A DNA stretch of 64,000 nt from VAYN01 sp964540905 (GCA_964540905.1 CAZIOS010000002.1:124001-188000), one strand, 5' to 3'. Shown: positions 33,255 to 41,703, numbered from the stretch's first letter. Numbers and translations are program-made. The notes: a model not told the origin generated them from the letters alone.

Positions 33255-34030
33255 CAGCTGTTCAGCAGGGTGCCGCTGAGGTCGGTGCCGTCGCCGAAGG
33301 CAACTTCGAATTGATCGGTGAAATCGCCGTTTGGGCACTCCGCGCTCAGGTAGGAGTGCTGTTTGCCCTTGTAGGTCCACCTGCGGCCGAACGTGAGTTC
33401 AAAGCCCGTCAGCGAGCCGTAGCCGCCGACCAGCTTGGGAACCGTCGCGGTGATCCGGTAGGCGTACTTGCCGCTGTCCTTGGCGAGCTTGGCGACGACG
33501 ACGAGAGCGGTCGGCGCCGGCACGTCGACGTAGGCGTAGAAGAGCATCTCCGAATAGCCGCCGACGGTCGGGCCGTTGAAGGCCAGCAGCACGCCCTTGG
33601 CGTCGATGAAAGCCTGTTCGGGGAATGCGGCTTGAGCGCTGGCACGCCCCTTTCCGATCAGGGCCGGGCCGCAGGCCTTCATCGCGTGGGAGGGCGAGGA
33701 TGCCTTGATCTGCGCCAGCGTGCAGCTCGGCAGCCCCGTGGATTCGATCCTGAAGTGCTTGTCGATCTGCAGGTGAACGGTCTGGGCCGGCGGCACATGG
33801 CTGCCGTCGACGGTTGCCACCGAGTCGTTCCCATGGAAGCTGATCGGCGCGAACTTGTCCTTCGGCATGACCTTGGGGCTGAACGCGCCCTCGGCGTGGA
33901 GCACCAGATTGCCGGCGCGGACGGTGGTCGAGTTGCCGGCAGCGAGGATCGCGCTCGCCGAGGCGCCGCCGAATACCGCTATCGCCGTCAGCGCAATGAA
34001 TGCCGTCTTTCCCCTGCGAGTTTGCTTCAT
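33239..34030 (-). CDS. Secreted protein in an operon with an ECF sigma factor
   Basis: 263 residues from the ATG at 34030, which follows GGGAGGAAG. Signal peptide: KTAFIALTAIAVFGGASASA. The mature part (FSPKVMPKDKFAPISFHG, DGSHVPPAQTVHLQIDKHFR, TGLPSCTLAQIKASSPSHAM) belongs to a family I have seen widely in Solirubrobacterales but which has no function known to me. It has two cysteine pairs. It lies 25 bp behind the sigma factor gene and is probably its target or partner. Confidence 0.8.
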   Translation of the reverse strand: MKQTRRGKTAFIALTAIAVFGGASASAILAAGNSTTVRAGNLVLHAEGAFSPKVMPKDKFAPISFHGNDSVATVDGSHVPPAQTVHLQIDKHFRIESTGLPSCTLAQIKASSPSHAMKACGPALIGKGRASAQAAFPEQAFIDAKGVLLAFNGPTVGGYSEMLFYAYVDVPAPTALVVVAKLAKDSGKYAYRITATVPKLVGGYGSLTGFELTFGRRWTYKGKQHSYLSAECPNGDFTDQFEVAFGDGTDLSGTLLNSCQPQG

Positions 34031-34055
34031 CTTCTTCCTCCCGCTCGTCTCGTGG

Positions 34056-34634
34056 TCAGGCATCGTCGGAGCCCCCGTGTTCGGCCGTGTGCTTCTGTGG
34101 CGCCCCGAACCCCGAGCGGACCGCTTCGCGCCCGCGGTGCAGATGCGACTTCATCGCGGCGCGGCTGAGGCCCAGCGCCTGGGCCGTCGCCGCTCCCGAC
34201 AGGCCCTGGATGTCACGTAGAACGACGACGGCACGCTGGTCGGGGGGAAGCGCTGCGATGGAATCGACGATCCGCTCCATCTCCAGGCGGGCGAGCGCCT
34301 CTTCTTCGGCCGAAGGCCCGACCGAGCTGGCGGGGACCGGCCTGCGAAGTGCGAGCCGCGATCTGCGGATGCACTCGTTGCGCACGATCTGGAACATCCA
34401 CGACGCGAGCGCTGCGGTGGCCCGCAGCGTGCCGATCTTTCGGTAGAGGACGATCAGCGCCTCCTGCGTTGCGTCTTCGGCGTCCTCGGGCGTCGCACAG
34501 AGAGTGTGGGCGAAGCGCCTCACGTGTGCATGCGAGCCGGAGAGGAGCGTCGCGATCGCAACGGGATCGCCCTCTTGGGCCGCGCTTACGACCTGCTCGG
34601 TGGGCCAAGCGGCACGGCTCACGGTGCGGCCCAA
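34056..34634 (-). CDS. ECF sigma factor (RNA polymerase sigma-70 family)
   Basis: 192 residues. Region 2: HVRRFAHTLCATPEDAEDAT and ALASWMFQIVRNECIRRSR; region 4: IAALPPDQRAVVVLRDIQG and QALGLSRAAMKSHLHRGREA. No anti-sigma factor gene follows; instead a secreted protein does. The C-terminal extension after the helix-turn-helix is only 15-20 residues. Confidence 0.92.
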   Translation of the reverse strand: MGRTVSRAAWPTEQVVSAAQEGDPVAIATLLSGSHAHVRRFAHTLCATPEDAEDATQEALIVLYRKIGTLRATAALASWMFQIVRNECIRRSRLALRRPVPASSVGPSAEEEALARLEMERIVDSIAALPPDQRAVVVLRDIQGLSGAATAQALGLSRAAMKSHLHRGREAVRSGFGAPQKHTAEHGGSDDA

Positions 34635-34724
34635 GCGTCCAAGACGACGGTGGTCATGCTGAGCGTCCCCCCTCTGATCGATCGAGTGTCAACGCAGATA
34701 AGAGTCCTTCGCTGCGAAAAGGAT

Positions 34725-35564
34725 TCAAAGAGCTGGATCGGCGCCAGCCAGGTGTGAATCCGCTTCACGGCGCACGGGAGCCGACGCCGCCGGGCTCTGA
34801 TCGGGCGGCGTGTCGCGCCCGCTTCGCGAGAGGTAGTAGACGAAGCCGGCGATGACGAGGGAAAAGGCGAGGCTGACCGGGCCAGTGCCGAGAGCGAGGC
34901 CGCCGCGAGCGGAGGAGACCGAGAGCCAGTCGGCGACGGAGGCGCCGAGCGGGCGGGTGACGACGTAGGCGAACCAGAAGGCGAGGATCGGGTTCATCGC
35001 GAAGCGGAAGTAGCCGAGCGCCGGCACCGAGATCACCGCGGCGAAGAGCAGGATCGAGCCGAAGTAGCCGAGGCCGAAGGTGGTGGCGGTGAGGTCGCCG
35101 GCGGCGGTGCCGAGGGCAAAGGTGGCGAGCACCGTGGCCCAGTAGAAGAGCTCGCGGCGGGGCGTGTGGATGCTGTGGATCGAGAGCGTGCCCTCGCTCA
35201 GGTACCAAGTCCGGAAGACCACCGCGAGGACGATCGCGTAGAAGACCGTCGAGGCGATGTAGGGAACGCCCAGCCCGACGTGGAGGACGTCGGCGGCCAT
35301 CGTGCCGAAGACGCCGACCATCGCCACCGCCAGCCAGTAGGCCCAGGGCACGTAGCGGTCCTTGCCGAGCTGCAGGTAGAGGGCGGCCGTGAAGGCGATC
35401 GCGCCGAGGACGACGGCGATCTCGGGCACCAGGCTGTGGACGAGGAAGTCCGAGGTCGACTCCCCCATCGCCGTGGTCAGCGCCTTGACGATCCAGAAGA
35501 AGGCGGTGACTTCCGGCACCTTGGAGAAGGCGTGGCGGCTGTCCCTGGGCCAGATCGGATTCAT
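34725..35564 (-). CDS. COG4705-type membrane protein, copy 1
   Basis: 279 residues with about eight hydrophobic helices. Signature stretches: VPEVTAFFWIVKALTTAMGE, GTLSIHSIHTPRRELFYWAT, VLATFALGTAAGDLTATTFG and ARGGLALGTGPVSL. The COG4705 family is known only as an uncharacterised membrane protein. A second copy lies at 37663-38580 in the same orientation and shares these blocks. Both contain TRPLGASVADW/TRPLGASIADW. The start at MNPIWPRD is the only good ATG. Confidence 0.85.
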   Translation of the reverse strand: MNPIWPRDSRHAFSKVPEVTAFFWIVKALTTAMGESTSDFLVHSLVPEIAVVLGAIAFTAALYLQLGKDRYVPWAYWLAVAMVGVFGTMAADVLHVGLGVPYIASTVFYAIVLAVVFRTWYLSEGTLSIHSIHTPRRELFYWATVLATFALGTAAGDLTATTFGLGYFGSILLFAAVISVPALGYFRFAMNPILAFWFAYVVTRPLGASVADWLSVSSARGGLALGTGPVSLAFSLVIAGFVYYLSRSGRDTPPDQSPAASAPVRREADSHLAGADPAL

Positions 35565-35779
35565 CGCGGCGGAGAATCATTTGCGCTCTCCCTTAAGGCC
35601 AGATGAGAATCCGCCGCGGTAGGGCTTCGGGGTCGACGAGGCATCGTCGCCTTTACGTCCGCATTTGTCAGGGCGTTTTATGTACTGACATAGGACCGGC
35701 GATGTACTTGATAGCGCGAGCGCAGCTCACGCAGCCAAGTACCGCTCCAGCCAAGCGGTTAGCCAAAGGAGCGGTACCG

Positions 35780-36520
35780 ATGAAGAGACGTGCAACCAGA
35801 AGCCCTGGGAACCGAAAGCGGCAACTTTGGCCGACTCCCTCAATCGTCCTCGCCAGCGCCGCCCTGTTCATCGCACTCGGCGGCACGGCGTTTGCCGCAA
35901 GCGGCCTGATCCAGGCCGGGGAGATCGCGCCGGGCGCGGTCACGAGCAAGGCGATCAGAGCCGGAGCGGTCGAACCCAAGGACCTGAGCACGAGCACGCG
36001 AGCCCTGCTTGAAGCCGGCGCGCATGGCGAAACCGGGCCCGGCGGCAGCAATGGCGCCAACGGGGCGAACGGCCCAAACGGCGCCAACGGGACCAATGGG
36101 ATCGACGGGACCGATGGCAGCAACGGGGTCGACGGAGCCAAAGGCAGCAACGGGACCAACGGGACCAACGGGACGATCGCGCCACTGTCGGCGACGAAAG
36201 GCCTGACCGCCCTCCCCACCGCCAGCCCCCCGACCACCGTGGTCGAACTGACGGTTCCGGCCGGCAGCTACGTCGTCTTGGCGAAGACGGACCTCTCGCA
36301 TACCGGGGCCGGCGACAGCGTCGAATGCTCGCTGAAGGCCGGCGCCACCGCCATCGACCAGATCGCGATGAAGACGCTGCCGGCGCTCGCCGCGATACCG
36401 GCGTCGCTGCAAGCGGTCACCACGACGGCGTCCCCGACCCAGCTGAGCGTCCAGTGCAGCGTGCTGGTCGCCAACGGCGCGGCCAACTTCAGCAGCCTGA
36501 TCGCGATCCCGACCGGCTAG
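35780..36520 (+). CDS. Collagen-like surface protein
   Basis: 246 residues from the ATG at 35780 (AAAGGAG at 8-9 bases). N-terminal export segment SIVLASAALFIALGGTAFAA and the block GEIAPGAVTSKAIRAGAVEP, frequent in Thermoleophilia surface proteins. Residues ~82-130 are about 15 Gly-X-Y triplets in which Y is mostly Asn or Asp (GSN GAN GPN GTN GID GVD). A beta-rich C-terminal domain with two cysteines (SVECSLKAG, LSVQCSVLV) follows. Likely a trimeric secreted or wall-associated protein. Confidence 0.85.
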   Translation: MKRRATRSPGNRKRQLWPTPSIVLASAALFIALGGTAFAASGLIQAGEIAPGAVTSKAIRAGAVEPKDLSTSTRALLEAGAHGETGPGGSNGANGANGPNGANGTNGIDGTDGSNGVDGAKGSNGTNGTNGTIAPLSATKGLTALPTASPPTTVVELTVPAGSYVVLAKTDLSHTGAGDSVECSLKAGATAIDQIAMKTLPALAAIPASLQAVTTTASPTQLSVQCSVLVANGAANFSSLIAIPTG

Positions 36521-36589
36521 GGCTCGCGCGGCGTCGGCGACCGCCGGCCTTGCGCTCCAACTGACGCGGGCTACCTTTAGGGGATCGCG

Positions 36590-37498
36590 ACGAACACCCT
36601 CATCGCCGGCGCCACCGGCTTCATCGGCGCCCGGCTGGCTGCCTCGCTGGCGGGCTCGGAGTCGCGGGTCCGCTGCCTGGTTCGCGACCGCTCGAAGGCC
36701 CACTCGCTGACAGCGGCGGGCCTGGATCTCCACGTCGGCGACGTCACCGACGCGGCAAGCCTGGTGGGAGCGGCAAGGGACGTCGAGGTCGCCTACTACC
36801 TGGTCCACGCGATGGCCGGGGGCGGCGGCTTCGCCGAGCGGGAGCAGGTCGGGGCGCTGAACTTCGCCCAGATGGCCGGGCGCGAAGGCGTCGAGCGGGT
36901 CGTCTATCTCGGCGGACTTGGCGACGAGAGCAAGTCGAAGCACCTGCGAAGCCGCCACCAGACCGCGCGTGTCCTCGCCGCCGAGGGACCTCCGCTCACC
37001 TACTTCCGGGCGGCGATGGTGGTCGGCGCCGGCAGCGAGTCCTACCGGACCCTGCGCCACCTGGTCGGGCGGCTGCCGGTGATGATCGCCCCCACCTGGC
37101 TGCGGATAGCCACCCAGCCGATCGGCATCGAGGCCACGGTCGAGTACCTGCGGCGCGCTCCCGAGGTTCCCGAGTCGAAGGGCCGGGAGGTCCAGATCGG
37201 CGGCCCCGACGTCCTCTCCTACTCGGAGATGCTGGATCGGATGGCGATCGCGATGGGGGTGCGGCCGCGACGCAAGCTCCCGGTTCCCTTCATCACGCCG
37301 TGGCTGTCGGCACTCTGGCTCGGCCTGGTCACGCCGGTCGACACCAAGGTGGCGCGCCCGCTCGTCGAGGGCCTGACCACGGCGACCGTCGTCACCGACC
37401 CCTCGGGGGCCGAGCCGTTCGGCATTGCGCCGGAGTCGTTCGACGAGGCGCTGCGACGCGCGCTGGCCGAGGAAGAGGGTTCTCAAAGGGTGACGTAG
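36590..37498 (+). CDS. NAD(P)H-binding atypical SDR (NmrA/YwnB-like) without a canonical start codon
   Basis: About 303 residues. The N-terminus is NTLIAGATGFIGARLAASLA, a Rossmann motif that in relatives follows the initiator Met directly. The in-frame codon in that place is ACG at 36590; the only upstream codons before the in-frame TAG at 36578 are GGG, ATC and GCG. The first ordinary start, GTG 36764, would remove the cofactor motif. Downstream: VEVAYYLVHAMAGGGGF, EGVERVVYLGGLGDES and IGGPDVLSYSEMLDRMAIAM. Either a non-standard start (ACG or ATC), a mutated ATG or a base-call error. Confidence 0.75.
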   Translation, partial: TNTLIAGATGFIGARLAASLAGSESRVRCLVRDRSKAHSLTAAGLDLHVGDVTDAASLVGAARDVEVAYYLVHAMAGGGGFAEREQVGALNFAQMAGREGVERVVYLGGLGDESKSKHLRSRHQTARVLAAEGPPLTYFRAAMVVGAGSESYRTLRHLVGRLPVMIAPTWLRIATQPIGIEATVEYLRRAPEVPESKGREVQIGGPDVLSYSEMLDRMAIAMGVRPRRKLPVPFITPWLSALWLGLVTPVDTKVARPLVEGLTTATVVTDPSGAEPFGIAPESFDEALRRALAEEEGSQRVT

Positions 37499-37501
37499 GT
37501 T

Positions 37502-37660
37502 TTCTCATCTGCGCTCAAGGAAGACCGGCTGAGCCCCAGGCAGCTGCGCCGGGCCGACGACTGGTTCGCCCGCTACGGCAACTGGACCGTCTTCTTCTCG
37601 CGGATGCTGCCGCTGATCCGCACCTTCATCTCGCTGCCGGCCGGGGTGGCGAAGATGCTC
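37502..37660 (+). pseudogene. DedA-family membrane protein remnant
   Basis: About 45 residues of clear DedA similarity with no start and no rest of the gene: LSPRQLRRADDWFARYGNWT, VFFSRMLPLIRTFISLPAGV, AKM. These match the conserved RYG...RxxPxxRTxxSxPAG core of DedA proteins. Similarity ends abruptly where the 3' end of the convergent COG4705 gene begins, and starts right after the stop of the SDR. A leftover of a deletion or rearrangement. Confidence 0.8.
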
Positions 37661-37662
37661 TC

Positions 37663-38580
37663 TCAGCCCTGCGAGAAGCCCGGGTCCGGCTCGGCGATCG
37701 GCCCCGGTGCGTGGGGCGGGTGGGGCGGCAGGGGAACCAGGACCTGGTGGGCCTCGTCGGTCCTGACGTCGATCCGGCTCACCGAGAGGTAGCGCACCAG
37801 CCCGATCACGATCAGGGTCAGGCCCAGGGCCACCCCACCGGCACCGAAGCCAAGACCGCCGCGGCCGGGTTCCACGGCCATCCAGTCCGCAATCGACGCT
37901 CCCAGCGGCCGGGTGAGGATGTAGGCGAGCCAGAAAGCCAAAATCTCGTTCATGCCGAAGTACCGGTAGCCGATCGCCGGGATCGCGATCAGCGCTGCGA
38001 ACAACACGGCCGAGGCGGAAAAGCCGAGATGCAGGGTGGTGGCGGTCATGTCTCCGGCGGCGGTGCCGAGGGCGAAGGTGGCGAGCACCGTGGCCCAGTA
38101 GAAGACCTCGCGACGGGTCGTGTAGATGCTGTGGATCGAGAGGGTCCCCTCGCTGCGGTACCAGGCGGCGAACACGATCCCCAGGACCACCAGGTAGAAC
38201 GCCGTCGAGTCCAGGTACGGAATGCCGAGCCCGACGTGCAGGGCGTCAGCGGCCGAGGTTCCGAAGACCGCGACCATGACGACGACCAGCCAGTAGTTCC
38301 AGGCGACGTAGCGGTCGCGGCGGAATTGCAGCCGCAGCGCCACCCAGAGTCCGATCAGCATCAGCGGCACCGCGAGCGCCGGGCCGAGGATGCCGTTCAG
38401 GGAGTCCGAGGCCGCCTCGCCCATCCCCGTGGTCGCGATCTTGACGACCCAGAAGAAGAGGATTATTTCCGGCACCTTGGCAAGAACGCTCCTCCCCGCT
38501 GGGGTCGAGTCGTCGTCACGGCGCAGAGCGGGCGGCGAGAGCGCCGCCGAGAGGGTCTTCTGTCCTGAGTTGGAATTCAT
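37663..38580 (-). CDS. COG4705-type membrane protein, copy 2
   Basis: 305 residues, paralogue of 34725-35564. Common blocks: VPEIILFFWVVKIATTGMGE, GTLSIHSIYTTRREVFYWAT, VLATFALGTAAGDMTATTLH. It has an extra hydrophilic N-terminus of about 30 residues and a proline/histidine-rich C-terminal tail (VPLPPHPPHAPGP). About eight transmembrane helices. Function unknown. Its 3' end abuts the DedA remnant. Confidence 0.85.
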   Translation of the reverse strand: MNSNSGQKTLSAALSPPALRRDDDSTPAGRSVLAKVPEIILFFWVVKIATTGMGEAASDSLNGILGPALAVPLMLIGLWVALRLQFRRDRYVAWNYWLVVVMVAVFGTSAADALHVGLGIPYLDSTAFYLVVLGIVFAAWYRSEGTLSIHSIYTTRREVFYWATVLATFALGTAAGDMTATTLHLGFSASAVLFAALIAIPAIGYRYFGMNEILAFWLAYILTRPLGASIADWMAVEPGRGGLGFGAGGVALGLTLIVIGLVRYLSVSRIDVRTDEAHQVLVPLPPHPPHAPGPIAEPDPGFSQG

Positions 38581-38680
38581 CGCTGGCTCCCTGGCGCGTC
38601 CGCGGCGGCGGACGGATCGAAGTGCGGATCGATGATCGGTTGGCGCTACACCGAGGGGGCCGGCAGGCTAGGGACGCCGC

Positions 38681-38899
38681 CTAAAGGCGAGATGAACCGT
38701 CGGCGCAGCGCGGGATCGCGCGCCCGAGCGACCAGCGGAGGAGGGCCAGGACCGCGATCGGGGCCAGCCACCAGGCGGGCAGCCCGGCGGTCGCGACCAG
38801 GGCCGTCGCGGCGAGGATCAGGACAACGCCCACAGCCGTTCGCCAGTCGTCACCGACCACGAAGCCCCAGACCGCGAGCGCGGCCCTTCGAGCCATCAA
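38681..38899 (-). CDS. Small membrane protein with two helices
   Basis: 72 residues; two hydrophobic stretches (TAVGVVLILAATALVATAGL and WWLAPIAVLALLRW). Its ATG overlaps the TGA of the COG4280 gene upstream as ATGA, so the two are co-translated. It may be an accessory subunit of that membrane protein. No family recognised. Confidence 0.75.
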   Translation of the reverse strand: MMARRAALAVWGFVVGDDWRTAVGVVLILAATALVATAGLPAWWLAPIAVLALLRWSLGRAIPRCADGSSRL

Positions 38900-39645
38900 C
38901 TCGCCGCCGCGGCAAGATCGGGGAGACCGCGCCGCAGGTCCCGCACCATCAGCCAGGCGGCGGCGAGGACGAAGAGGCCGAGGAACGGCAGCGCCGCCTC
39001 GCCCTCGGGCCAGGAGGCGCCGGCGCCCTCGGCGCCCCAGAACAGCCCGAAAGCGCTGAGCAGCACCCCGACCGCAAACTTCATCGCGTTCTCGGGCACC
39101 CGGGTCAGCGGCGCCCGCGCCACGAAGCCGACCACGACCACCAGCGCCACGGCGAGCGCGGCGGCAACGGCGGCGAGCCCGACGTCATCCTGGTTGGCGC
39201 CGAAGGTGAGGACGATGAAGGCGACCTCGAGGCCCTCGAGCAGTACCCCCTTGAAGGAGATCGCGAAGGAGTAGCCGTCGAGCTCACCCGGCGCCACACC
39301 CGCGGCGCCGGCAGCGCGCGCCTCGGCGGCGAAGATCGCCAGCTCGTCGTGCAGCGGCTTCAGCCCGGCGGCGCGCAGGATCGCCTTGCGCAGCCACTGC
39401 AGGCCGAAGGTCAGCAGCAGGCCGCCGACGACAACGCGCAGCACCCCGATCGGCAGCGAGGTCAGCGCCGGGCCGAGCGCCGCGATCAGCACCGCCAGCG
39501 CCGTCATCCCGGCGAGGACGCCCGCCAGGGCCGAGGCCCAGCTACGGGTCGAGCCGACCGCCAGCACGATCGTCAGCGCCTCGACCGCCTCGACCGCGGA
39601 GGCAAGGAAGACCGAGACCGCCAGGCTCGCCTCCGTCCCGCTCAT
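38896..39645 (-). CDS. COG4280/FTR1-like membrane protein
   Basis: 249 residues with about seven helices and an internal duplication: each half contains an acidic helix motif, SAVEAVEALTIVLAVGSTRS and KGVLLEGLEVAFIVLTFGAN. This E-x-x-E pattern resembles the REGLE helices of the iron permease FTR1/EfeU and suggests cation transport, but the specific ion is unknown. It belongs to a run of minus-strand genes together with the small membrane protein and the desaturase (3 bp gap). Confidence 0.78.
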   Translation of the reverse strand: MSGTEASLAVSVFLASAVEAVEALTIVLAVGSTRSWASALAGVLAGMTALAVLIAALGPALTSLPIGVLRVVVGGLLLTFGLQWLRKAILRAAGLKPLHDELAIFAAEARAAGAAGVAPGELDGYSFAISFKGVLLEGLEVAFIVLTFGANQDDVGLAAVAAALAVALVVVVGFVARAPLTRVPENAMKFAVGVLLSAFGLFWGAEGAGASWPEGEAALPFLGLFVLAAAWLMVRDLRRGLPDLAAAAS

Positions 39646-39648
39646 CGC

Positions 39649-40551
39649 CTACGCCAGGGCCTTGGCCTCGCTCCAGGTCAAGAGCCGGCCGCTCTCGGGG
39701 TCGATCAGCTTCAGCCGCACCGCCCGCAGCCCGTCGCGGACGGTCAGCACCGGGACGTCGCGGAAGATCTGGTTCTCGTCGTGGGCGCGCTGGAGGTTGT
39801 AGTTGGGGACCTTGGCGCTGAGGTGATGGACGTGGTGGAGGCCGATGTTGCCGGTGAAGAACTGCAGCAGCTTCGGCAGCTTCAGGTAGGAGCTGCCGAG
39901 CAGGGCGGCGTCGTCGTAGCTCCAGCGCTCCGAGCGCTCCCAGTAGGCGTCCTCGAACTGGTGCTGGACGTAGAACATCCAGACGCCCATCGTGCCGGCG
40001 ACGATCGCGGTCGGCATCTGCACCAGCAGCCAGGCGCCGGGGCCGACGAACCAGAAGATCGCCCCGATCACGACCGCCAGCGTCAGGTTGGTGAGGATGA
40101 CGCTGTGCCGCATCCGCGGGCGCTGCTTGGCCGACCAGATCCGCGGGCCGATCATCAGCGACCAGATCGGGCCGATCCCGAACATCACCAGGGGGTTGCG
40201 GAAGAGCCGGTACCCGAGCCGCTGCTTCCAGTCGCGCGCGGCGTACTCGGCGACGGTCAGGGTCGGCACATCGCCGGTGCCGCGGCGGTCGAGGTCGCCG
40301 GCGGTGCCGTGGTGGACGGCGTGGTTGTGGCGCCAGTTCGCGAACGGCTGGAAGACGAGGAAGGCGGTGAGGCGGCCGAGCCAGAGATTGGCGCGCTTGG
40401 TCGGCAGGAACGAGCCGTGGGCGCAGTCGTGGAAGACGATGAAGGTCCGCAGCAGGAAGCCGGCGGTGGGGATGGCGAGGGCCATGGTGATCCAGACCGA
40501 GACCCCAAGACCAAGGTACATCGCCACCGTCAGCACCAGGTAGGCGACCAC
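39649..40551 (-). CDS. Membrane fatty acid desaturase
   Basis: At least 300 residues. All three histidine boxes of the di-iron site: FHDCAHGSF, NWRHNHAVHHGTAGD and GNIGLHHVHHLSAK. Four hydrophobic helices. Inserts a double bond in an acyl chain, using a ferredoxin or similar donor. The first canonical start is the GTG at 40551, inside the first helix; the same frame stays open upstream to 40674 and encodes plausible family sequence (WRHSIALHERSSLRHVVFDL), yet contains no ATG, GTG or TTG. The true N-terminus probably lies near 40600-40674 and needs a CTG or other start. Confidence 0.88.
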   Translation of the reverse strand: MVAYLVLTVAMYLGLGVSVWITMALAIPTAGFLLRTFIVFHDCAHGSFLPTKRANLWLGRLTAFLVFQPFANWRHNHAVHHGTAGDLDRRGTGDVPTLTVAEYAARDWKQRLGYRLFRNPLVMFGIGPIWSLMIGPRIWSAKQRPRMRHSVILTNLTLAVVIGAIFWFVGPGAWLLVQMPTAIVAGTMGVWMFYVQHQFEDAYWERSERWSYDDAALLGSSYLKLPKLLQFFTGNIGLHHVHHLSAKVPNYNLQRAHDENQIFRDVPVLTVRDGLRAVRLKLIDPESGRLLTWSEAKALA

Positions 40552-40712
40552 CGAGGTCGCCAGGTCGAAGACGACGTGGCGCAGCGACGAGCGCTCGTGC
40601 AGGGCGATCGAGTGGCGCCAGGCTGGTGGCGCGGAGTCGGGGGTCGAGGGGGCCGCGGTTGGGACCGGCGCAGCCTAGCGGTCTCCCCTAAAGCGCAGGT
40701 CTTGCGGCCGCG

Positions 40713-41087
40713 TCAGGCGACCAGATCGTTGTGGGCGAGGATGAACACCTCGCACATCATGTCCGGGTCCTGCTGGTTGCCGCTCATGAACCCGATCACC
40801 TCGCGACCGGTGGCCACTTCGACGACCTCTTCGAAGCGATTCCGCATCAGATCCTGGAACTCCATGCGCTGTTCGATCACCGCCGAGCCGCGGCCGCCGG
40901 CGAGCAGCGTCTGCTCGACCCGGGTGAAGCCGCCGCGCAGGAGACAGACGACCAGATCGTCCTGGAAGTAGGACTTGACCTGGGTCGGCCCGCGCCCGTA
41001 GTACTCCTTGAGCAGGGCGACCAGCCCATCGGAGATCGCGGTGAGCACGTCGCCATGGTGCTGCGTCGATTCGATCTCGGGCGTCAT
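40713..41087 (-). CDS. MpsC-like (DUF2294) protein, copy 1
   Basis: 124 residues. DUF2294/MpsC pattern: ISDGLVALLKEYYGRGPTQV, KSYFQDDLVVCLLRGGFTRV, QRMEFQDLMRNRFEEVVEVA, TGREVIGFMSGNQQDPDMM. This copy keeps the family's GRGPT motif best. In Staphylococcus MpsC is encoded with the MpsA/MpsB cation/bicarbonate system; neither is here. Divergent from copy 2. Confidence 0.82.
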   Translation of the reverse strand: MTPEIESTQHHGDVLTAISDGLVALLKEYYGRGPTQVKSYFQDDLVVCLLRGGFTRVEQTLLAGGRGSAVIEQRMEFQDLMRNRFEEVVEVATGREVIGFMSGNQQDPDMMCEVFILAHNDLVA

Positions 41088-41212
41088 AGCTATTCGCGAG
41101 GGGAGACTCGATGGTACTCGGGCGCGCTACGCTGAACCGGTATCGCACGTTGGGTCCTCACCCTCCGCCTCGCGCGCGCACCAACCCGGAGGGACGAGAC
41201 GGAAGGCCCGCG

Positions 41213-41578
41213 ATGGCGGCCATCGACCCACCCCTGCACGGCGAGGCTCTGCTCCTGGCGGTGACCGAGTCCATGGTCGCCCTGCACGAGCGCTATCACC
41301 ATCGCGCCCCGGTCAGCGCTCGGACCCAGATGCTCGGCGACGACCTCCTCGCCTGTGTCATGGCCGGGGTCTACACCGACGTCGAGAAGACGATGATCGA
41401 GCTGCAGCGCGGCCCGATCGTGCAGGAGACCCGCAGCGCCTTCCAGAACGCGATGCAGCGGAAGTTCATCGACGCGGTCGAGCGCCTCTCCGGTCGCGAC
41501 GTGCTCGCCTTCATCTCCAACCATCACGTCGGCCCCGACATCGAGATCGAGCTGTTCCTCTTCAACAAACCGGTCTGA
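41213..41578 (+). CDS. MpsC-like (DUF2294) protein, copy 2
   Basis: 121 residues from the ATG at 41213 (GGAAGG upstream). Same order of blocks as copy 1 but diverged: VTESMVALHERYHHRAPVSA, GDDLLACVMAGVYTDVEKTM, SAFQNAMQRKFIDAVERLSG, RDVLAFISNHHVGPDIEIEL. First gene of a plus-strand run leading to the STAS protein, copy 3 and an ECF sigma factor. Confidence 0.78.
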   Translation: MAAIDPPLHGEALLLAVTESMVALHERYHHRAPVSARTQMLGDDLLACVMAGVYTDVEKTMIELQRGPIVQETRSAFQNAMQRKFIDAVERLSGRDVLAFISNHHVGPDIEIELFLFNKPV

Positions 41579-41703
41579 CTACTGGATACCGCTGCTAGGC
41601 TCAGTGCAGGAGGGCACCAGCATCGGGGTTCGGGTTCGTTCGACGGGTCCGTGCAGCGCCGCCTGACTTCCTGGTCGCAGGCAAGCGATTCAAGGAGTCA
41701 GCC

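Noticed and set aside
38632..40971. 779-codon plus-strand open frame
   Set aside because: Antisense to the COG4280 and desaturase genes whose motifs are clear; the translation is low-complexity.
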